Part shown: positions 6,975-11,030 of the stretch, piece by piece
Position numbering within the stretch: the stretch's first letter is position 1
How the letters are laid out: each line of letters begins with the position of its first letter
From: Myxococcaceae bacterium
GTDB taxonomy: Bacteria > Myxococcota > Myxococcia > Myxococcales > Myxococcaceae
Assembly (NCBI GenBank): GCA_018262385.1
Contig: JAGSPQ010000197.1
Location: forward strand, 1-11,030
Length of the DNA: 11,030 nucleotides
Reading direction: 5' to 3'
Notes under the pieces: generated by a model
What the model saw: the letters and a program-made list of their open reading frames with translations, nothing else
Told to the model about the DNA's origin: nothing
Databases searched by the model: none
Program-made: the position numbers and the translations under genes

Positions 6975-7856
6975 ATGCGCGTGCTCTGGCCGTTGATCGC
7001 GTTGGGACTGGCGGGGTGTGTCACCGCCGCAGAGAACACCTTCGCCGACGACGGCAAAGAACGGCCGGCGGCGAAGCCCCAGGGCCGGCTCGAGGGGCGG
7101 GTCTACGAGTTCCGGGATCCGGAGACTCCGCTGCGCGGCGCGAAGATCACCGTCGCCGACAAGCAGACGGTCAGCGATGCCGACGGCGCGTTCGTGATCG
7201 ACGCGCTGCGCGACGGCGAGGCCGAGCTGGCGATCACCCTCCCCGGTCACCGCGCGGTGAAGGAGCGGATCACCCTCCCCTGCCCCGAGGTGCTGCGGAT
7301 CGGCCTCCACAGCACCGGCACCATCACCGTCGAGCTGCCCACCAGCGCCGACTACAAGGCCCGGCTGGCGCTGCGCCGCAACGGAGTCGACGAGGCCGCG
7401 TTCAACGGAGAGCTGCTCGACGGCACCTACCAGGTGGCGCTGGAGCTGGAGCACGTCGGCGAGTGCCGCTGGCGCCGCACCGCAGAGGCCGAGGTGGACC
7501 TGGTCGACGGCGAGCAGCGCAAGCTCGACCTCAGGTTCGAGCCGCCGATGACGCTCTCGGGTGAGGTGAAGGACGGGAAGAAGAAGCCGGTCGCCGGCGC
7601 GAAGGTGATCGCCTCGCGGGTGTTCGAGCACAACTCGCTGCTGAAGATTCTGCAGGATCCGACCACCGGCTTCCTCGAGGAGAGCCGCTGCGTCACCGAC
7701 GCCTTCGGCCGCTTCACGCTCGAGGGCCTCGAGTCCGGCAAGTACCACGTGCTGGCGTTTCACCCCGACCACCCGCCGATCTCGCTCGACGCCGAGGCCG
7801 GCGAGCAGTCGATGAAGTTCAGCCTCGTCGTCCCGCCTCCGGAGAAGACCCCATGA
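6975..7856 (+). CDS. Lipoprotein with carboxypeptidase-regulatory-like beta domains
   Basis: A 293-residue protein with a clear lipoprotein signal: a short basic start, a hydrophobic core and the lipobox LAGC ending at C15, so it should be lipid-anchored in the envelope. Residues about 37-100 form one transthyretin-like (carboxypeptidase regulatory) module: GRLEGRVYEF, then LRGAKITVADKQTVSDADGAF. Residues about 193-280 form a second: LSGEVKDGKKKPVAGAKV, then CVTDAFGRFTLEGLESGKYHV. The middle, including LLDGTYQVALELE, looks like another beta sandwich. Such modules usually bind or present other molecules and have no catalytic residues. Its stop overlaps the start of the next gene in ATGA, making it the first gene of a six-gene coupled cluster. 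No strong ribosome site precedes the ATG. Confidence 0.85.
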   Translation: MRVLWPLIALGLAGCVTAAENTFADDGKERPAAKPQGRLEGRVYEFRDPETPLRGAKITVADKQTVSDADGAFVIDALRDGEAELAITLPGHRAVKERITLPCPEVLRIGLHSTGTITVELPTSADYKARLALRRNGVDEAAFNGELLDGTYQVALELEHVGECRWRRTAEAEVDLVDGEQRKLDLRFEPPMTLSGEVKDGKKKPVAGAKVIASRVFEHNSLLKILQDPTTGFLEESRCVTDAFGRFTLEGLESGKYHVLAFHPDHPPISLDAEAGEQSMKFSLVVPPPEKTP

Positions 7857-8080
7857 TCGCTCTGCTCGTCGCCCTCGCCCTGTCGAACATGCCGCCCCCC
7901 GCGCCCGACACCTGCAAGGACACCGGCGTCGGCACCAAATGCAAGACCCGCAGCTGGACGGAAGGGGTCTGCGTGAAGAGCCAATGTCCGCAGACCACCT
8001 TCAGCAAGGCCGGCTCGAAGACGGTGATGGTCGACTGCCTGGTCTGCCAGCCGCCGGGTGCCGACGGCGGGACGAAGTGA
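7853..8080 (+). CDS. Small Cys-rich exported protein, paralogue 1
   Basis: A 75-residue protein with a short hydrophobic leader (IALLVALAL) and a mature part of about 58 residues. Six cysteines follow the spacing Cx8Cx9Cx4Cx16Cx2C, with the core GVCVKSQC and the terminal VDCLVC. The tail PPGADGGTK is acidic and probably flexible. An even number of cysteines in an exported protein suggests three disulfides. It is a paralogue of the next two genes. The start overlaps the lipoprotein stop by 4 bases and the stop overlaps the next start by 4 bases (GTGA). Similar Cys-rich modules with a TGxC-type core occur in myxobacterial secreted proteins, as far as I recall, without known function. Confidence 0.8.
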   Translation: MIALLVALALSNMPPPAPDTCKDTGVGTKCKTRSWTEGVCVKSQCPQTTFSKAGSKTVMVDCLVCQPPGADGGTK

Positions 8081-8328
8081 GGCGCGCCGCCGCCGCCGCC
8101 GGGTTGCTCGCTTCCCTGGCGTGGGCGGACATTCCTCCTTCCGACAGCGAGGGCTGCCGCGGCGCGAAGGCCGGCGCGAAGTGCAAGACCGACCGGCAGC
8201 AGCCCGGCACCTGCGTGAAGAGCACCTGCACCCAGAACGACTACTCGGACGGGCCGCCGCCGAAGCAAGTCACCGTCGAGTGCCTCGTCTGCGCCGGCAG
8301 CCCGACCGACGCCGGAGCGAAGAAGTGA
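8077..8328 (+). CDS. Small Cys-rich exported protein, paralogue 2
   Basis: An 83-residue protein from the GTG at 8077. It has a textbook signal peptide: two arginines, an alanine-rich core and the cleavage site AWA before D. The mature part repeats the pattern of the preceding gene almost exactly: Cx8Cx9Cx4Cx17Cx2C, with GTCVKSTC and VECLVC. A proline-rich loop (SDGPPPKQ) sits between cysteines 4 and 5. The start lies within the stop of paralogue 1 (GTGA) and the stop contains the start of paralogue 3, so the three are translated together. The longer frame reaching back to 7939 is the out-of-frame shadow of paralogue 1. Function unknown; three disulfides expected. Confidence 0.8.
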   Translation: MRRAAAAAGLLASLAWADIPPSDSEGCRGAKAGAKCKTDRQQPGTCVKSTCTQNDYSDGPPPKQVTVECLVCAGSPTDAGAKK

Positions 8329-8669
8329 GCCGGGCAGCCGGAGCGCTGCTGGGGACGCTGCTCGCCGCGACGGCGTGGGCGGCATTCGCCCCACCCGACA
8401 CCGCGGGCTGCCGCGAGAAGTTCGACAAGGTGGCGTGCCTCACCGACACCGGCCTCAAGGGCACCTGCCACAGCCGGCCGGTCAACACTCCGGACTTCAG
8501 CGTCCCCGGGCCGCCGAAGTTCAAGGTCCTCCCGACGATGGTCTGCGTCGCGACCGAGACGAAGTACTCGATCAAGGACGTGCTCGGGGCGCTGCTCGCA
8601 GGGGCGGTGGTGTTCGCGCTGTTCATCTACAACATGTTTCGCCGCCGCACGCTGGCCGACCACCTGTGA
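8325..8669 (+). CDS. Cys-rich exported protein, paralogue 3, with C-terminal membrane anchor
   Basis: A 114-residue protein from the GTG at 8325. It has a signal peptide (GALLGTLLAATAWA) and the shared PPDTAGC opening. It keeps cysteines 1, 2, 3 and 5 of its two upstream paralogues (Cx8Cx9C, then C after 25 residues) but lacks cysteines 4 and 6: the fourth position is valine and the terminal CLVC has become CVAT. Unlike the others it continues into a hydrophobic helix (DVLGALLAGAVVFALFIY) followed by FRRR, which predicts a single-pass anchor with the Cys-rich part outside the inner membrane and the tail in the cytoplasm. It may tether the soluble paralogues. GTGA overlaps join it to both neighbours. 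Confidence 0.8.
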   Translation: MSRAAGALLGTLLAATAWAAFAPPDTAGCREKFDKVACLTDTGLKGTCHSRPVNTPDFSVPGPPKFKVLPTMVCVATETKYSIKDVLGALLAGAVVFALFIYNMFRRRTLADHL

Positions 8670-9655
8670 CGCCTGCCGTGCTGCTCGCTCCGGTCGACTC
8701 GCTGCGAAGCGCGCTGCTGCGGCCGTGGGGCACCTCGCTGCGGCCGCTGCTGCTGTCGCGCGCGCGCCGGGTCGGGTGGATCGGCGCCTTCGGAGTCACC
8801 GTCGCGTTCGCGATCGCCTGCGGCTTTCCGCTCTGGGGCCTGGCGCTGGGGCCGGTGGTGCTCGGGGTGCCCCACGTGCTGGCCGACCTGCGCTACCTGG
8901 TGGTCCGGCCCGGGCTGCATCGGCGCGCGCCGCTGCTGGTGCTGGCGGGGCTGCCGCTCGCGTTCGCCGCGCTCGAGCCGCGGGTCGAGCTGGGCCTGCT
9001 CGCCGCCGCCGGAGCGGTGCTCGCCGCCCGCGCCGGCTGGCTTCGCAAGGCGCTGCTGCTGGGGGTGCTCGGCGGGGCGCTGGCCGCGGCGTGGAACCAC
9101 GGCTTCGTCGCGCAGCTCGTGCTGCTCCACGTCCACAACCTGATCGCGCTCGGGCTGTGGTGGTTCTGGCGAAAGCGCAGCCGCGCCGCCTGGCTGATTC
9201 CCCTGCTGTGCGCGGCGGGGACGATCGCGATCTTCGCCGGCGCCGCCGAGCCGGTGCTGAACCTCACCGGCGGCTGGTCCGGGCCGGCCACCGGGAACAC
9301 CTTCGGCGAGGAGGTCGAGACCTACGCGCCGCTGCAGACGCCGGGGCTGGCGCTGCGGCTGCTGCTGGCGTTCGTCTTCCTCCAGGCGGTGCACTACCTG
9401 GTCTGGCTGCGGCTGGTGCCGGAGGATGATCGCGCCCGGCCGGCGCCCCGCACCTTCACCGCGTCGTGGAACGCGCTGCGGTCCGACTTCGGCCTGCTGC
9501 CGCTGCTGGGGGTCGGGGCCGCGGCGCTGCTCGTGGCGCTGTGGGGTGCCTTCGACCTGGCGGCCGCGCGCGACGGCTACCTGCGGCTGGCCGGCTTCCA
9601 CGGCTACCTCGAGCTGGCGGTGGGAGCGCTCTGGCTGGCCGAGGGGCGGCGGTGA
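8666..9655 (+). CDS. Polytopic membrane protein with intramembrane histidines
   Basis: A 329-residue protein with about nine or ten predicted membrane helices beginning near residue 36. The start is the GTG at 8666, overlapping the previous stop in GTGA. Histidines sit in or beside hydrophobic segments: H70 in LGVPHVLADLRYL, H145 in WNHGF, H155 and H157 in LLHVHNLIALGLWW, H243 in QAVHYLVWLRLVPEDD and H312 in AGFHGYLELA. Several conserved-looking histidines in a polytopic protein are seen in metal-dependent membrane enzymes, including the Brp/Blh carotene-cleavage family, and the PH and HN contexts faintly resemble it. I cannot establish that relation by eye, so the function is left open. The following gene overlaps its stop by 4 bases. 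Confidence 0.8.
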   Translation: MTPAVLLAPVDSLRSALLRPWGTSLRPLLLSRARRVGWIGAFGVTVAFAIACGFPLWGLALGPVVLGVPHVLADLRYLVVRPGLHRRAPLLVLAGLPLAFAALEPRVELGLLAAAGAVLAARAGWLRKALLLGVLGGALAAAWNHGFVAQLVLLHVHNLIALGLWWFWRKRSRAAWLIPLLCAAGTIAIFAGAAEPVLNLTGGWSGPATGNTFGEEVETYAPLQTPGLALRLLLAFVFLQAVHYLVWLRLVPEDDRARPAPRTFTASWNALRSDFGLLPLLGVGAAALLVALWGAFDLAAARDGYLRLAGFHGYLELAVGALWLAEGRR

Positions 9656-9966
9656 TCTCCGCCTGGCTGGTCGGCTACCTCTTCACCCAGGCGATCGAAG
9701 TCCCGCTCTACCTGCGGGTGACCCGCCTGAAGGTGGCGGTGCTGGCCAGCACCCTCACCCATCCGATCGTCTGGTTCGTCTTTCCCGCGGTGTGGCCGGG
9801 CGGCTACGTGAGCATGCTGATCGCGGCCGAGCTGTTCGCGTGGGGAGCCGAGGCGCGGTGGCTGCAGCGCCACGGCGTGCACCGCGCGGCGCTGTGGTCG
9901 TTCATCGCCAACGGCGCCAGCTTCTGCATCGGGCTGGCGCTGCGGAGATCGTTCGGAATTCCCTGA
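9652..9966 (+). CDS. Small four-helix membrane protein of unknown function
   Basis: A 104-residue integral membrane protein from the GTG at 9652, which overlaps the preceding stop in GTGA. Four hydrophobic segments are evident: residues about 2-18, 24-45, 49-66 and 79-98. Polar residues inside them stand out: E15 in TQAIEVPLYL, H34 in LTHPIVWFVF, E56 in AAELFAW and N87 in FIANGASF. I recall similar small proteins with a THPxVWFV motif in several bacterial phyla, always uncharacterised. It is the last gene of the coupled cluster. Its stop is only 24 bases from the stop of a convergent response-regulator gene, with no visible terminator between. The open frame reaching back to 9466 is a shadow of the gene upstream. 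Confidence 0.8.
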   Translation: MISAWLVGYLFTQAIEVPLYLRVTRLKVAVLASTLTHPIVWFVFPAVWPGGYVSMLIAAELFAWGAEARWLQRHGVHRAALWSFIANGASFCIGLALRRSFGIP

Positions 9967-9990
9967 CCGGCTCGCAGCTCAGGCCCCGGC

Positions 9991-10401
9991 TCACCCGCGC
10001 GCGTCGGGATCCGCGGCGGGCTGCGGAGCGGGCCGGGTGCGCTCAGACAAGGCCCGCCCGAGCAGGGCGACGATCTCCTCGTACGAGTACGGCTTGCCGT
10101 GGAAGTAGGGCGTGCCCACCATCGACGCGACCTCAGCCAGACTGGGGATTCCCGACAGCAGGATGATGGGGACGTCTTCGAGCCCCATGTCGTGAACGAA
10201 CAACCGGTAGGCCATGCCCGGACCGTCGAGGATGGGCATCTCGACGTCCAGGATCGCCACCTCCGGGGTGTGCTGCTGGGCGAGCCAAAATCCCTCCTCG
10301 CCGTTGTAGCCGACGCGCACCTGGTGCCCCTCGAGCTCCAGCAACTCGGCGAGCGCCTGGGCCCCGTCGAGGTCGTCGTCGACGATCAGCAAGTCCGCCA
10401 T
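9991..10401 (-). CDS. Stand-alone receiver response regulator
   Basis: A 136-residue protein made of one receiver domain: acidic residues D8-D10 in LLIVDDD, phosphorylation site D52 in AILDVEMPILDG, switch residue S83 in ILLSGIP and lysine K103 in HGKPYS. The C-terminal 20 residues are a Pro/Arg-rich tail and no output domain follows, so it must act by protein contact or as a phosphate relay. I start it at the ATG at 10401, because GGAGG lies 5 bases upstream; a GTG immediately before would be only 2 bases from that site. It sits 25 bases downstream of a histidine kinase gene on the same strand, which is the obvious partner. Its 3' end faces the envelope cluster. Confidence 0.92.
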   Translation of the reverse strand: MADLLIVDDDLDGAQALAELLELEGHQVRVGYNGEEGFWLAQQHTPEVAILDVEMPILDGPGMAYRLFVHDMGLEDVPIILLSGIPSLAEVASMVGTPYFHGKPYSYEEIVALLGRALSERTRPAPQPAADPDARG

Positions 10402-10406
10402 CACAT

Positions 10407-10411
10407 CCTCC
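10407..10411 (-). promoter_or_regulatory. Ribosome binding site of the receiver gene
   Basis: GGAGG on the minus strand, in the 25-base gap after the kinase stop, 5 bases before the ATG at 10401. It favours that ATG over the adjacent GTG at 10404. Confidence 0.6.
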
Positions 10412-10426
10412 AGAGAAGTCCTCTAC

Positions 10427-11030
10427 CTACGCCGGAGCGGGCCGGCCGCTCGCCTCGCCGGGGGCGACCGGCTGGGCCGCGGGTGCCCCGAGGGGAATCG
10501 CAAACCGAAAGCGTGCGCCGCCTCCGGGCAGGTTCTCGGCCCAGATGCGGCCGCCGTGCGCCTCGATGATGTTCCGGGCGATGAACAGGCCCAGCCCGGT
10601 TCCCTTGGCGCCGTGGAGCTCATGCTTCCAGAAGCGCTCGAACAGGTGGGGCAGGTCCGCGACGGCGATCCCCGGGCCCGAATCCGACACCGAGAACCAG
10701 ATGCCGTCCTGCTGACGCTCGAGCGAGATCGCCACCCAGCCGCCCGGGGGCGTGAACTTGAGCGCGTTCCCGACCAGGTTCGACAACACCTCCACGATCC
10801 GCTCGCGATCCGCCTGAATCGTGAGCCCCGGTTCCCCCGGAGTTGCCTTGAGCTCGACGTGCTTCGACTGGGCGACGTTGGTGAACATCTCGAGCGTGTC
10901 GTGCAGCAACCGCTGCGCGTCGCAGGGCGTGGGGCGGATCGAGAACTTGCCGGCCTCGATGGTGGCCACGTCGAGCATGGTCTTGATCAAGAACTCCATC
11001 CGCATCGCGATGCTCTCGATCGCCTTCGCC
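10427..11030 (-). CDS. Sensor histidine kinase, C-terminal part (5' end outside window)
   Basis: The open frame enters from the window edge and gives about 200 residues of a two-component histidine kinase. The first residues (IAMRMEFLIKTMLDVATIEAGK) are the second helix of the dimerisation domain, so the phosphorylated histidine lies just outside. The ATP-binding domain is complete: N box in LVGNALKFTP, G1 box DSGPGI, F box LFERFWK and G2 box GTGLGLFIA, then GGRIWAENLPGGGARF at the end. A short Ala/Pro-rich tail ends in a TAG. An internal ATG at 11005 is not the start. It precedes the receiver gene by 25 bases and most likely phosphorylates that protein. The sensor input domain is not visible. 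Confidence 0.92.
   Translation of the reverse strand, partial: AKAIESIAMRMEFLIKTMLDVATIEAGKFSIRPTPCDAQRLLHDTLEMFTNVAQSKHVELKATPGEPGLTIQADRERIVEVLSNLVGNALKFTPPGGWVAISLERQQDGIWFSVSDSGPGIAVADLPHLFERFWKHELHGAKGTGLGLFIARNIIEAHGGRIWAENLPGGGARFRFAIPLGAPAAQPVAPGEASGRPAPA

Noticed and set aside
6927..7772. Open reading frame of 281 codons antisense to the lipoprotein gene
   Set aside because: No motif and no ribosome site; the plus strand has a lipobox and two recognisable beta modules.
8077..8110. GCC-rich run at the start of paralogue 2 as a simple repeat
   Set aside because: It is explained by alanine codons of the signal peptide, which is well formed and matches the next paralogue.
8627..9601. 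Open reading frame of 324 codons on the minus strand
   Set aside because: Antisense to the polytopic membrane protein; its Gln/Arg/Gly-rich product is a mirror of Leu/Ala/Pro codons on the other strand.

Overview
The window is very GC-rich, with strong G/C preference at third codon positions, many GTG starts and many 4-base stop/start overlaps. Together with the kinds of secreted and lipid-anchored proteins and the abundant two-component signalling, this suggests a member of the Myxococcota (myxobacteria and relatives). That assignment is an inference from style and content; no rRNA or tRNA gene is present to confirm it.

Left part (1-2114, minus strand): a receiver-domain response regulator cut by the window edge, preceded by hflX, a ribosome-associated GTPase carrying an unusual N-terminal extension of about 185 residues. 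A 66-base gap separates hflX from a divergent plus-strand run.

Middle (2181-6360, plus strand): proB (glutamate 5-kinase), a secreted protein of unknown function, pnuC (nicotinamide riboside transporter), nadR (NMN adenylyltransferase/ribosylnicotinamide kinase without the repressor domain) and a cytoplasmic HAD-type phosphatase. The pnuC and nadR starts overlap the preceding stops by 4 bases, so uptake of nicotinamide riboside and its conversion to NMN and NAD form one unit. No proA is present.

Degenerate stretch (6361-6725): no intact gene. It holds a frameshifted remnant of a minus-strand gene start and a strong Shine-Dalgarno-like site with no start codon behind it. A small plus-strand reading frame of unknown function follows (6726-6962).

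Right part (6975-9966, plus strand): six genes joined by five successive 4-base overlaps. They encode a lipoprotein with carboxypeptidase-regulatory-like beta domains, three tandem paralogous small Cys-rich exported proteins (the third with a C-terminal membrane anchor), a roughly ten-helix membrane protein with several intramembrane histidines, and a four-helix small membrane protein. This looks like one cell-envelope system of unknown function and is the most interesting part of the window.

Right end (9991-11030, minus strand): a histidine kinase cut by the window edge and a stand-alone receiver response regulator, convergent with the envelope cluster. I saw no tRNA, rRNA, CRISPR array, insertion sequence or convincing intrinsic terminator.
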